The notes under the pieces: model-generated
Told to the model about the DNA's origin: nothing
Databases searched by the model: none
What the model saw: the letters and a program-made list of their open reading frames with translations, nothing else
Shown: one piece after another, positions 48,871 through 60,818 of the stretch
How the letters are laid out: every line of letters starts with the position of its first letter
Position numbering within the stretch: position 1 is the stretch's first letter
Made by a program: the position numbers and the translations under genes
Assembly: GCA_021014325.1 (NCBI GenBank)
Contig: CM037476.1
Location: 15,536,827 to 15,600,826 of the forward strand
Origin: Plazaster borealis
Lineage: Eukaryota > Echinodermata > Asteroidea > Forcipulatida > Labidiasteridae
Direction: 5' to 3'
Length of the DNA: 64,000 nt

Positions 48871-50430
48871 CTTGAAATGCTCTAGTAGAAGTAAACAAAT
48901 ATCTCATAGAGATGCCCTTTAAAACCATTTTATAGACTAGGCAGTTTGGCTGGCATCTCCCCTCAATCCTTCCATTCCCGGTCTCCCCCCATGTCACTCC
49001 GCACCAAACTGTTTGGACTTGAGATAAGATTGGAGTGCCTGACCCAGTGATGACCACTTGTTATTTGTTCCTTCCGGCCCCAGTCATTCTGAATCCTTCA
49101 CTTTGGCAATTGGATATGGAATAATTTGAAACTGTTATAAGGGATTCAGGGAAAACTACCTTGCCCTCCTTACATGAAAGAAGTTACTGACTTGGGTTAC
49201 ACACGACCCTCTTTGAGGGAATTTAAAAAAGCCCCAGATAAATTGACATTTTATCCGTATGTTGTTTCCGACTGTCAAAACAATTATTAATGTCAAATAT
49301 CTTGCCTTACGCGTTTGCTCCAACGCAAAGGTTACAGGAAAACAATTGTCCATCAATATTTGTTGAAAGCCTGGGCAGAATCAATGCTAGGGAAGAAGAA
49401 GAAGGGGAAAAATGAGATGTTTGATTTAAAGACAACCGATATGTAATTTCAGATCAGTTGCCTGCTCCTGGGAGATTTGGCTGCATTGCTGTGAAAACAG
49501 TCATTTTAAAATAATTCAAGTGTTCAGTTGTTTTTGTTTTTTGGTGGCATTTTGATTAGTCACGTCAATGCATTTTATTACATGTGCGTAGGTTCTTATT
49601 GACCTTTAATGCAATGTTGCTTCTGTGTGCTTAATCTCACAACACTAAAATTAAGACAAAAAACCAGACAATTTGGAACACTTTTAACAAATCTTCATCA
49701 AAGTATGGCAGCCATAATGTTTTTCTCCCACTCTATCAGAGGCCGTATCCGAATTTGCAGCTACGGCTACAGCTACCACGTCCTGTACTTCCACGTGTGA
49801 TGACCAGTGATGTAGCGCTAGCCGTAGCCAATTTGTACACAGCAAGACTGAAAGGGTATATTAGTCTGTTCCCTTTCCTCTTTAACGAGAATCAGTATTC
49901 ATTTATCGCTATTGAAGACGGTGAACAAGACAAAGATTTAACAGCATGGTGATGGTCCAATCAACTGGACGGATGCCATCGTCAGCATTTTTAATTTGTA
50001 GTTTTTAATTAAGCTTGTATTCAAAGTAATTTTTTATACTACAGCTAACCTCATTTTGTAATTGAACACTCACAAAGTTCACAAACTCTTTTAATCATCC
50101 ATCAAGTTTTCTTCCAATTACTGCAATCAAGGGCAAGTGTTGCGATTTGATCTGATCGCAGCATGCCTTCACTTCATCTCCAAGCAGGCCCTTTAGCACA
50201 CGTCAATGATGTGCATTGCCTTCCTGGTCTCATTTTCCCATAGGTTGTTGTTAATATAGGACATCTAATTTGACAGGTTCATCCGAGTTCTCACAAGCTC
50301 CAAAAGAGGGTTTGAGTTGGTCAATTTTGCTACCTGGTTCAGGCTTCCTGAAAATATCCCAACTCCTTAGGAGTATGCAGCACCGGCTATCTGCCACCCA
50401 GGTTGCTAATCATTCATATTAACAGTCTTT
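48871..50430. other. Intergenic, nothing recognised
   Basis: AT-rich sequence with a 'cagctacggctac' repeat fragment at 49750-49840. No convincing ORF or RNA gene. Confidence 0.7.
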
Positions 50431-50448
50431 ACCCTTACAGTTACCCAT

Positions 50449-50589
50449 TAGCCCACCTTGTTGAGCTGTAATGGCTCTCTTTTAACATCGGTCTCATAAG
50501 TGTTATGAGACCGATGTTAAAAGAGAGCCATAACAGTGTTATGAGACCGATTATAAAAGAGAGCCATTACAGCTCAACAAGGTGGGCTA
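50449..50589. mobile_element. Small hairpin element with TAGCCC ends and 10-bp duplication
   Basis: TAGCCCACCTTGTTGAGCTG at the left pairs with the inverse at the right, ending GTGGGCTA. The arms include a 36-bp partial duplication (aacagtgttatgagaccgat). The flanks carry AGTTACCCAT on both sides (50439-50448, 50590-50599). Termini and duplication length echo the fold-back element in intron 1. Confidence 0.8.
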
Positions 50590-50700
50590 AGTTACCCATA
50601 TATAGTGTGATGAGAAACAATTGTCCAGGTTACCTTAAATCCACAACAGTTGAAATGAAATATTGCAAACTTGTAATTTTTTTACGATAGCATCAACCAG

Positions 50701-51072
50701 GGTCCAATTTCATAGAGCTGCTTAAATACACACCAAGCTACAAACAGGGTTGGAAATACATGGGGGCCACAGAGGACATGGTTTCAGTTGCCTCTGGTCT
50801 TGGCCTTTGTGCCCCTTCAAAACTGTCCTGTAGACTTTAACATTTTCCAGTGGAAGTGCCCTTTGCAAAATGAAAATGGCCTTGCCCTTTCAAAGATGAA
50901 ATTCTAGGCCTGGCTTTGAGCACAACAAAATCATGCTTGCCAGAGTATGGTTACCGGTCACAATACCGTCTCTCAAGTACCATCTGTGACTGGTATCCCG
51001 CTCATTTTTGCTAATAGCAGAAATTCGTTAAGCAATATTTTCTGCTTAAGCAGCTCTTTGAACCTAGGCCCC
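50701..51072. mobile_element. MITE family B interrupted by an AGGCCTG-family MITE
   Basis: ggtccaatttcatagagctg...ctgcttaagcagctctttga is the outer element. About 50746-50920 inside it is the acagggttggaaatacatgg...gatgaaattctaggcctg element. Confidence 0.7.
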
Positions 51073-52439
51073 CGAGTACAGTGTACTGTTATTATAGATG
51101 TACATATTGTTAATACATTCTTGAATTGAAATAGTTTTAAATTACTGTACATTAATTATAACTTCCACTGAAACAATCCTAGTTAAATTTTGTGTACATA
51201 GACATACTGCAGTGTTTGAACGTTCGTAGATTAATATTTATTTTGTCTGATGCATCCGGTTGACTTGTTGGACTTTGTTTTTTTTAGGATGCTCCAGTGG
51301 AAAATCTGACCTTGCGATTATTCGTTAAATGAATATCAAAATAATATTTAAGGTTTTGTTTTGTCTTTCCTCCCCGAGGACGAGCGAGCGGATCGAAACG
51401 TACGGTCGAGTTTTTCATCCGCGAAAAACGAGTATATTTCCAGCGTGATCGCGTGCTTCGTTGGTTTTTATATTAAATCAGGGGAAATCTATGTAAAAGT
51501 AATTAACTAAATTTGTAGATATACGCGCAGCTTTTGATAGTGCGGTTGATCCTGATCAAACATCCCATGAAGTGGTTAACCCTGATCGAATATAAAAAAA
51601 TGATAATAAATAAATAAAATTTAAATGAAGGAGGAAAATATAGAAACGCAAAGGGGCATTCAAAAAAGAATATCTCGTACGTACAAGATTCAATTTAATT
51701 TCCCTTGACTGCTTTGCGAGGTACATCATGATCGTTTGTTCCTTTACATCATTCTAGTTAATTAATCGTTTGTGGTGTTGTTGTTGTTGTTGTTTGTAAA
51801 TTGCGTTGTTAATTTCTGTACGTCCTATGTTTGTCCGTCTGTTTACTACAAGGCATTGGCTTACAAATCGGCCTCCAAGTAAGTTGCTGAGGCGAGATAC
51901 CAATGTGAAAGTTTTCTGTTGGTTGGGGCCGATTTGTTTTGTAATGATGTTCAAATGTTGACTTTGAGTGTGGTAAATATCTTTCAATTCTGTTGAGTAT
52001 CAAAGTATACTTTGCCCATAAGACAAATGAGATAAATCTTCTCTTCTCAAGTTAACAGGCCGATGCTAAAATTGTGTTGTCATTTTGATTCTGGTCTTTT
52101 CATGTCTTTTCACATTTTGAATCTGGTCTTGTGAAAAAACGTTCTGGTCCAGTGAAAATTATGATCAACAAGCCCTGCGGTCTCGTGGATTCTCCTCAAA
52201 ATCTCCATGTAATGTATCATTGGTTTGGGGACGAGCAAACTCAATAAACAACCAACTTGCGAAATTGTCATCAAATCGAGCGGTCAAAAACCCACCCTTT
52301 CTAACGTTTGTCAGAGAGAGAGAGTGCACGTTCGCACATGTGCTTCTTTCGGACTTGGCAAACCTAAAATGAAAAACTGGTGGGCAATTATTGTTCAGCA
52401 CATCCTCTTTTTTCGGATGGATATTGGTACTGGTATCAA

Positions 52440-52475
52440 TCTCCTTATAAATAGCCGAGAGGCGGGGCAGGGAAA
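52440..52475 (+). promoter_or_regulatory. TATA-box-like sequence
   Basis: ctccttataaatagccgaga is a textbook TATA word with GC-rich sequence 3' of it. No downstream gene was recognised, so it may be chance. Confidence 0.2.
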
Positions 52476-53214
52476 CATTAATCATTACAGTGTACTAATC
52501 ACTGTTAAAATACCTTTAGCTGTGTATAGGCGATTCGTGGCAGGATTTTGACATTTTAGTTTCTTGGTTCCCGAAGATTAATCCACCCCCGTGTTAATCT
52601 AGTTATAATGTCACATTTATTGCATGGTGTCCTTGAAATTGAGGACATCAAGATGTTGATGCACGCAATGATTGGGTGCTGTTGGATCTACATATTGTTA
52701 TATAGAGTTGTTGCTAGACAAAATCGCTGTGGGGAAATTATCTCGTCTGCGGTTTATTAAACCACTCTGTTATCTGGTAGCAGTGGCGTATTAGACATTT
52801 TCATTTTGGAGGGAGGGGAGGCAGGGCAAAGAAATAATGGGGGAGGATGATACTTTTCAGAGAGGAAAGAGCATCTCGATCTCATTGGGGGAGGAGTCTG
52901 AGCAGGGGGGGATCAAGTCGTAGTTTACTTTCAGTTTATTTTTCTGTGATCTCATTTGGGGGGAGGCGGTCAGCAATGGCATCCATTTTGAAAATTGCTT
53001 GTTATTCTACCTGTATTTTTTTCAAAGGACAAATCTGCAATGGCCATAGCCAAATATCTTTTTTATGACATACTCTGACTGTGTGGCAAATTCCATGCTT
53101 GTATTATCAAAGGCACAATTCCCAAAAATATTTTACCCAACTGCCCCCACTAAACAGTGCATACATCAAGCAGATATACTCTTGAGCAGGAAGCAGCATC
53201 ATAGTCTAGAGCTT

Positions 53215-53335
53215 TTCTCTTGAAGACTATCAGAGCATACTGATCGAAACCTCGAATTGTCACACAACCGGTTCTTTTCAGAACCACCACAACTCAAAAT
53301 GAAACATTTCTTCACATGGCGTCACCGCAATCATT
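53215..53335 (+). mobile_element. Penelope-like terminal fragment
   Basis: gaagactatcagagcatact, then gatcgaaacctcg, then ggttcttttcagaacc, then cacatggcgtcaccgcaa; parallels 30075-30190. Confidence 0.45.
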
Positions 53336-53917
53336 CCTTTTCACGAGCGTTCTCCCATTTATGCGTGTATATAATTTCATACATATTATATTACTTGAAA
53401 CAAACATTATTCCTTTTTCAAGTTTTTCCCCCAGGGTCCTGAATAGGCGTTTGCAACTTCCTGTAATTAAAACCGTGCAAGTCTTTTATTTTATATTCAT
53501 TACATTTTGTCAGTTTGCGCCTGTGGGTTTTTTAGACCGGAATCTGCTTTCTAAACTAAACCATCAAAATGCTAATCAGTGTCAGATATCTCAGTGATAC
53601 GAAATTCAAAATTGAAACATCCGGGGTGCCATCCGAGACGCTGCCCATCGGGTTGAATGCTTAATATTAATTCCTTGATCCAGCTTAATCCCAGTTGATG
53701 TAGGGAGTTTATCCGATCCCTTAGGGTGGAGCTTCCCAGGGATCGTTGCTAATCCCCAGCCCCATTGCCTCTTTTATGCTCATTCTGTTTATAACCACAC
53801 CCCGTGGGTATGGAAGGAATGTACGCGTCTGAACCGAAATGAAAAGCTTGCCTTGCAGGCCTTGAATCTATTCTAGCCAGCCCCAGCACCGAACAGCATT
53901 TCAAATTTCTATTTAAA

Positions 53918-54263
53918 GGGTGTGTACAGCATTGGTAATTGCCAAAGACCTGTATCCAAACTCGATGTGACCCAACATACACTTGAAATAACAAACCTGT
54001 GAAAGTTTAAGCTAAATCGGTCTTCGGAGTCATGATAAAACAGTGAAAAAAAACCTTATGTGTTTTAACTTTTTTTCAAACATCGGTATTTATCCTGCAG
54101 GATAAATACTATTATTTTACTCATTTCGTAAAAACTATGGCATTTCAAGCAAAACTATTTCAAGGGAAGTTTTCTACCATGACCATCTTTATACCATGTG
54201 AGTTGTGTGCAAATCTGTGAGCATTAATATTTTCATTCTTACCAATGTTGTACACACCCTTTA
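53918..54263. mobile_element. TTAA MITE, family A-related
   Basis: aaagggtgtgtacagcattg at the left and caatgttgtacacacccttt at the right, with TTAA just inside the right flank (54260-54263). Confidence 0.75.
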
Positions 54264-54480
54264 ACAAAAAAAAACATGACCCAATGTATTAGAGCTGCTC
54301 ATGCAGAAAATATATTGCTTATCAATTTTTTGCCGAGCAAAAATAAGCAGGATACCAGTTATAAATACACACCCTTTAACAAAAAAAAACATGACCCAAT
54401 GTATTAGAGCTGCTCATGCAGAAAATATATTGCTTATCAATTTTTTGCCGAGCAAAAATAAGCAGGATACCAGCTACAGA
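54251..54480. repeat. 115-bp tandem duplication, near identical
   Basis: tacacaccctttaacaaaaa starts at 54251 and 54366. The copies differ only at their last few bases. The duplicated unit joins the end of the 53918 MITE to the start of a family B MITE (54290-54560). Confidence 0.9.
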
Positions 54481-55216
54481 TAGTGCACATAACATGGTAT
54501 TTGTGGGCTGGTAACCTTATTCTGGTAAGCAAGATTGTTTTGTGCTCGGCTACTTTCTGTATTTCACAGGATTGGTAGAGCTGACAAAATAGTCGCAGAC
54601 AGTGTTCTTGTTTTGTGTGATCAATCATAATAATACATGAACTTTTCAGCGTGTAAACACATTGTGTTGTAACGAAATCAGCTGTTGCGGTTTTTTTATT
54701 TGTTTTTTTTATTGATTTTTTGTTATTGATTTTTAGCTCAGATACAGTTTTCTCGAATAGGCCTATGATCGACTTAATTTCAGAGGGAAATATTTCACAG
54801 AAAAAAAATGGTTCTAGTATGAACTTCATCAGTATAGCTTTCAGATTAAAATTAAACAATTATGTTGTTATCCTTATCAATCCTGTATAAGTACAATTTT
54901 AAGGGTAAACATAGAATTTGATTAATATAAACCTGGTCTACTGACTGTACTTTGAAAGGATACCTTCATTTTTAATTTCGTCTGTTCATATCTGAATCAA
55001 AAAGCCATTTCGAAACAAAGGCTTGGGCTTGAGCTCAGGCTTTAGGCTCCGTCCGTCTGATTGAAGCCCGTAAGGAAAGCACACGTTTTCAAAATAACTG
55101 ACGCAGCCAAAGCTGAAGCCTAAGCCCAACAAGCCGTGGTTTCGAAAAGGGGCAAAGGTTGATAATCTAAATGGTAAATAACTATTTACCATAAACCCAT
55201 AAGCATTTCTACTAGA

Positions 55217-55455
55217 AAGCTTCCACAACCCATACTCCAACAGTTTACTTATTGGAACAGTACACAACCCATCATACTCCAACAGTTTACTTATTGGAAC
55301 AGTACACAACCCATCATACTCCAACAGTTTACTTATTGGAACAGTACACAACCCATCATACTCCAACAGTTTACTCATTGGAACAGTACACAACCCATCA
55401 TACTCCAACAGTTTATGTACTGGAACAGTACACAACCCATCATACTCCAACAGGT
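55217..55455. repeat. 42-bp minisatellite, about 5.5 units
   Basis: The unit is actccaacagtttacttatt followed by ggaacagtacacaacccatcat. Being a multiple of three it leaves open frames on both strands (TVYLLEQYTTHHTP; EYDGLCTVPISKLL). No gene context supports coding. Confidence 0.9.
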
Positions 55456-56060
55456 CCTGTGCTGTTGGACTATGATTTAGTGGGTACTTTTCACAGTACT
55501 AGACCATCCAAATTCCAACAAAATTATCTGTTTGATTTTGGCAGGCCTGGGGTGGTTAGGGTTAAGCAAATTAGTACTTAACGATCGCTAATCGCAAAAC
55601 TATTAACAGACGAATTTAATTGCTTACGTTTTCTTCAATTTTTTTTTTCTTTTTTCGAAGCCATGAAAGTCATGAATAAAATTTAAATGATATTGGAAAG
55701 TAATTTCCTGCTTCCGTATAAGCGCCTATTCTTTGCTTACGGTCGGTAAGCAGAGCCATACACGTTATTAAATTGGCCCCTCGTTCTATCTAGAGCCTCT
55801 GTCCTTGCATGCTGTATGGTTCGTTCGAGTTGGTAGCAATTCGAACCTAGGGTATAAGGTTCGAATTGCGTATCACTGATACCGTAATGGATGCGAACCT
55901 GATCCCACTTATGGCACGTCAAGTGCTCTCTGAAAAAGGGAAGGTGAGAAAGGATAATTACACTTTATGGCAAGGGTTTCAAATTAATCCACGAGGAACG
56001 TATAAAGCTTAGAAAGTTATTTTGTTAAACCTGACCGGCTTTGTATCAAGATAATTTGTT

Positions 56061-56302
56061 AAAGGGACACGTTGCCTTGGATCGGGCGAGATTTTTTGGA
56101 GTCAAATTTTTTGCTCCACAAAATGGCCGACCGTGTTTGTTCACGATGTAAAAGGAAAAACCCCGCAATTTCGAGACATATTTGTGTGGATCATTGTATC
56201 CTACTTTTATAACGTCTTTCTAACCATACGCGTTTTATAACAAACGGTTACAAATGCTTTTTGTAGACCAACTCGCCCGATCCAAGGCAACGTGTCCCTT
56301 TT
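56061..56302. mobile_element. MITE with near-perfect TIR (AAAGGGACACGTTGCCTTGG)
   Basis: AAAGGGACACGTTGCCTTGG, then atcgggcgag, is mirrored at the right by ctcgcccgatccaaggcaac, then gtgtcccttt. A diverged relative lies at 56436-56660 and another at 34110-34390. Confidence 0.85.
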
Positions 56303-56740
56303 AGGTATAGCCAGGGATATATAAACCTTTAAAAATTGACACTAATTTTAATGATTAAGGTTTATCTGCGTTAACCTGTCTTTACACATTGCTTTGTGAT
56401 CTGCAGAGCCCAATGTCATTGCACTCCACATTTCAAGGGCCACGTTGCCTTCGGATTGGGCGCTTTGGGCTATAAACAGCGTTTGTTATGAAATGCATAT
56501 GGTCGGAAAGATATTTTAAAAGAAGAATATGTATATAATGATTCCCGTAAATATCTGTTGAAAATGTGCAACACACTTAAGGTCTTTTAGTGCATGAAGA
56601 ACTCTTATAAAGGATAAGGAGAAATTCCACGAGATTTGAAGTTAATGTGCCCCTTCAACGCGGTCATACGCTTATCGGCCCGTATAATCACGCACAGGAC
56701 ACCTTAAAGCAACTGTGGTAAGCATGGCCATGAAATTGGG

Positions 56741-56885
56741 CCCAGTGCCCAATTTCGCAGAGTTGCTAAAGCAGAAAATATTGCTTAACAATTGTCTGCT
56801 AAGCAAAAATTGTACATGTCACATTGTATTTTGGCTGGTAACCTTAATTTGGTATGGTAAGCATAATGCTGCTGTGTTAATAGTC
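56741..56885. mobile_element. MITE family B, partial
   Basis: gcccagtgcccaatttcgca...ttgcttaacaattgtctgct...tggctggtaaccttaatttg. Confidence 0.65.
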
Positions 56886-56911
56886 AAGTGGATATGAATA
56901 CAATTATGGAA

Positions 56912-57288
56912 GGACCGTAAAGTAGGGTACTAATGCAATTTTATTGCTGAAAATGATAGATGAGGGTGTCTAGATTCAGAATCTGGCGGGTGCCCACCTG
57001 GCACCCTTGGGCAATTTTATATATTGCGTCACGAGCCACGTCCACATGATGTAATAATTATGACAAATGTAGTTTGTCATATAAGCATGTTTTAGGTTAA
57101 AGCTATTGGTGTGTGGAATGCAAATATACAGATGAGAAAACAAAAAAACAATGTAGGTCACTTTACGGTCATTAAAGGTCATACAAGGTCAAATATAAAG
57201 GGAAATGTGCATATAATCCATCATATTCTGAATCTAGACACCTTCATCCAGCAATAGCATTGCATTTAGCCTACCCTAGTTCACGGTC
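56912..57288. mobile_element. MITE with TIR around GGGTGTCTAGATTCAGAAT
   Basis: accgtaaagtagggtactaa, then tgcaat...gtctagattcagaat at the left, mirrored at the right by attctgaatctagacacctt...taccctagttcacggt. Confidence 0.75.
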
Positions 57289-58205
57289 ATAATGGAGGTA
57301 GGAATCAGGTTCTATCTATATGCATACCTTTTGTGCTTCGAAGCAGCTCTATGGAATTGGGCCCTGGGGTGGTTGTGTGCTTTAGTATTAGTTTTAGCAG
57401 AAGAGATAAATCTGAAAGTCTGCTTGAACCGCAGTATGGTCTGCCTCTCTGACTATAAAGTTTAGATGAGCTGATAAGTTTTTTAGCAATACTTTCTGCA
57501 AAGCAGCTCACTCTGTGAGTTTGAGCTTCTCTAACCGGTCACCGTGAATTGCGAGCATTGGCCCCTGACTCTAAGCCTTGTCGGCAGGCGAATGAATTTT
57601 TAACATGGTGCCCTGAGCTTGTCGTAGTCGTTATAAACCCTCCATAGCTTAATCAGTATCCGCCAAACCCCACCAGTTGTCAACAAGTAGTGGGCCTTTT
57701 ATTGCTATATTGATTCCAGAAAAGTATTGTTTTTAAACACCGCCCTTAGCGCCCCGTATCCATTTGGTTCTGTAATTTATACGCTGATGCGCCCTGTAGT
57801 CTTTACGTTCTGTGATGCTTTATTGGTCTTTGTTGGCATCACAGCCTCGAAGCTGCATGTGGAGAGGATGGTGGTTGTCATATTATAAATGTCTCCGATC
57901 GATCTTGCACAGATTTCCTCAGATGAGGATCTGCACCCGTGCGTTACGGGAGCATATCCTTAGCTTATTTGGGAGGAAACTTTACAAAGAAACATGTTTG
58001 TCCCATGAATAGTGTTTACTCATGAATACCAGATTGGCTATAGGCAGGAAATTTATGAATAAACATGGACAACCCGCCCGTAAACGGTAAACATTTTTGA
58101 GTTGTGATGTCGTCGCTTACGTTTTTCACATTGCTCTATGTAAATAAATTACTGTGCGACCGCGGCGCCTTCAAAATGCCTCAGATCGTCACACTAACAC
58201 GCGGC

Positions 58206-58496
58206 AGCAGGGCCCAATTTCATAGAGCTGCTTAACGGCCGCTTTTGTGCTTAATACTGAGCGAGTTTCCACTTCATAGCGCTGCTAACCGTAAAACACA
58301 CGAAAAGGCATGATAACCTTCCGGTGCTTACTGTATGAAAATGAATTACGTAACAATGCAAATCCATGGTGAACGCGCAAGATGGCCGCCTAATTTGTTT
58401 GCTAACTTGTGAAATACGCTTACGAACAAGCAAATTTTTCTGCTACAGTTAGCACGAAAATTTGCTTACCGTTAAGCAGCGCTATGAAATTGGGCC
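58206..58496. mobile_element. MITE family B, long inner inverted repeat
   Basis: gggcccaatttcatagagct at the left and agcgctatgaaattgggccc at the right. A second inner pair (cttcatagcgctgctaaccg / ttaccgttaagcagcgctat) suggests a nested copy. Confidence 0.75.
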
Positions 58497-58499
58497 CAG

Positions 58500-60175
58500 G
58501 TGGCAAACAACTGTACAGCTTGCAATGGGAACTCTTCAGTGGCACAATATACATTTTTCAAACAGAGTCTTCCTATCCCGAAGACAATAATATAGTGAAA
58601 ATTGAAGTAATACATGAATGGCCTTCTTGGAGATTGTCTGGAACTTGTTGCTTGTAAATTGCCTCGTTTGTGTCATGGCCCAAAGGTGTAGCTTGTAAAT
58701 TGAGCCTCGGTGGGTACGATGTTGCAAAGCCGCAGTCCGGACCGTCCCCACCTGAGCATAATGTCGTAACGCCCTACATGCGTACACTGCACGTACTGGA
58801 AAGGGGTAAAAAGAGCGCACTGCACGAGCTTCGTGTGGCTGCATACTTGGCTACAGATTAGCCCCAAAGTTTGTGTTCTGTTACTCAAGTAACTTGCCCC
58901 TAAATGATCAAAGAAAATGAGCTCTAAAACAATGATAACTTCAGTACTGAGGCACATGATTTACACTCTCATATCCATTCGGGGGGGGCGGGGGGAGGGC
59001 GGGAAAGAATTCCCACATTAACACGAGAACTGTGACCAAATCATCATCCTGTCTGCTGCATTTAAGGTTGAGGGACTATACGACGAGGCGATTAAGTGGC
59101 TTCTCTACTGCATTAGGTGTTGACATATCCGCTTCATCGACGATTCATATCTATTCAAGCTTGAACATTTCCACTTTATAGGCCATTGAGAAACATTGCA
59201 CACATTCATCCGGGGGAATAAGAGTGGCTCTTTACTGACGAATGAGCGGCAACCGGTGGTGTATTAAAGTTTTCCTGAACGAATAAATAAATAGTAATTC
59301 TTGCAAAATGAGAAAACACGACCAAAATGGAGTTTCACAACTACAACACCAAAGTGTGTGACGTCGTAAATATCTTATTACGCGCACGTTATACGTCGAC
59401 GCCGCTAACGTTATCCGCAAATTGTATGCGCCCAATATTCACGACAATAATAATGTGCAACACTCCGCAGGTGTAGGCGCATGCATGCATTCGACAAAGA
59501 GTGTGACATCGCAATTAGTGCGCACATAGATATATCCGTGCATTGCAAATAAGACTGCGCAAAAATATTCACGACGAAATTACGCATAACATTACGCTTA
59601 AAATGTTCAACACGGTATCACATTAACGACAAAATGGGTACCGTATACGACTCCGCAGTATGCGCATATATTCACGACTAAGTACAAGACATCGCAAATA
59701 ATCAGTCATGTGCAGATTTTTTGCAATTTGCAATGGCCTTTCAGGGCCAGCGAAGGAGCCTAGTAATAGAAAGAGGAATGAAGACTAATGAGTCGAAGAT
59801 GAGCTATAAATGAGGCGCTCCGTTTGATCTCATGACACACCGCGATAAACTTGGGACTGTGTGTGATTGAGGAAAAGATACTCCAAACCACTTGTGAAAA
59901 GACGCAGGTTGGGGTGTCAATTCAAGTCATGATGGGTAGGACTTGGAGACGCCATGTTCTAATGTTCCTTATGAATAGTTTAGCACAGGCTTTACGTTCT
60001 GTTCAGTTTGTATCCAAATACTGACACTTTGTAACACGCACTATGGCCCTCGAAGCGACAAAGCGTTGCTTAACCCCCATCTGCGTGCCGCTGTGTACTG
60101 TACTTTAGAATAATTGCTTCAATTTCCTTTCTGAGTTTACATGTTTGTATATTATGGCCGTTAGGAAGTAGCAGG
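58500..60175. other. Intergenic, no gene recognised
   Basis: A G-run at 58981-59003. In 59430-59700 the word attcacgac recurs three times amid CpG-rich sequence. Otherwise nothing identifiable. Confidence 0.65.
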
Positions 60176-60284
60176 GTGGCTGCTTTCTCGTTTGATTTGA
60201 CTGAGCAGCTCCATTATAATCCATTAGACCAGCACCAACTCCTCACTTCTCCTCCTCTTGCGGCTGCTTTGCTTCCGTTGCTGC

Positions 60285-60460
60285 CACTGCTGCTGTTGCT
60301 GTTGCTGTTGTTTGTTTGTTTGTTTGTTTGTTTGTTTGTTGTTGTTGTTGTTTTGGGGTTTTTGTTGTTGTTGTTGTTTGTTGGGTGTTTTTTTGTTTGT
60401 TTGTTGTGTTGCTGTTGATGTTTTTCTTGTTGTTGTTGTTTTTGTTGTTCTTGTTCTTGT
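60285..60460. repeat. TTG/GTTT microsatellite tract
   Basis: Runs of gttgttgtt and gtttgtttg over about 175 bp. The long low-complexity ORFs on both strands here come from this tract. Confidence 0.9.
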
Positions 60461-60464
60461 GTTG

Positions 60465-60818
60465 TTTACAAAGTGGTTGAAGCAAGAGGATTTGTTTACA
60501 TGATGGACGAAGTCCGTAATACTGTTGCGTAAATGTTTGAACAAGGACCCGATTGTGTTTTTTGTATGTTGTTGTTGTTGTTGTCATTGTTGTTTACAAA
60601 GTGGTTAAAGCAAGAGGATTTGTGTATAATATGGTGGACTAATTCCTTCCATACTGTTGCGTATAAAGGTTTGAACAAGGACCCGATGTTGTTTGTTGTT
60701 GTATGTTGTTGTTGTCGTCGTTGTTTACAAAGTGGTTAAAGCAAGAGGATCTGTTTATATGATGGTGGACTAAGTCCTTCCATACTGCGATTGTGTGAAG
60801 GTTTTAACAAGGACCCGA
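60465..60818. repeat. ~129-bp tandem repeat, three units
   Basis: tttacaaagtggttgaagca starts at 60465, with copies at 60593 and 60723. Each ends aacaaggacccgat, and the first two carry a (TTG)n stretch at the junction. Confidence 0.85.

Noticed and set aside
47498..49057. A 519-aa - strand repeat protein gene (and the competing frames)
   Set aside because: Open frames on both strands follow from a 21-bp repeat length. The peptide register switches mid-array, and no splice sites, promoter or conserved domain were seen. Kept as a repeat and a finding, not as a CDS.
52165..52551. Overlapping 106- and 108-aa ORFs on opposite strands
   Set aside because: No recognisable domain or splice signals. 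Length is within chance for this sequence, and the nearby TATA word is not enough.
54986..55581. Overlapping + and - strand ORFs around the 42-bp repeat
   Set aside because: Same explanation: a repeat unit divisible by three. No family resemblance.
60176..60590. Leu/Cys/Val- or Asn/Gln/Thr-rich ORFs near 60.3 kb
   Set aside because: Translations of a TTG/GTTT microsatellite.
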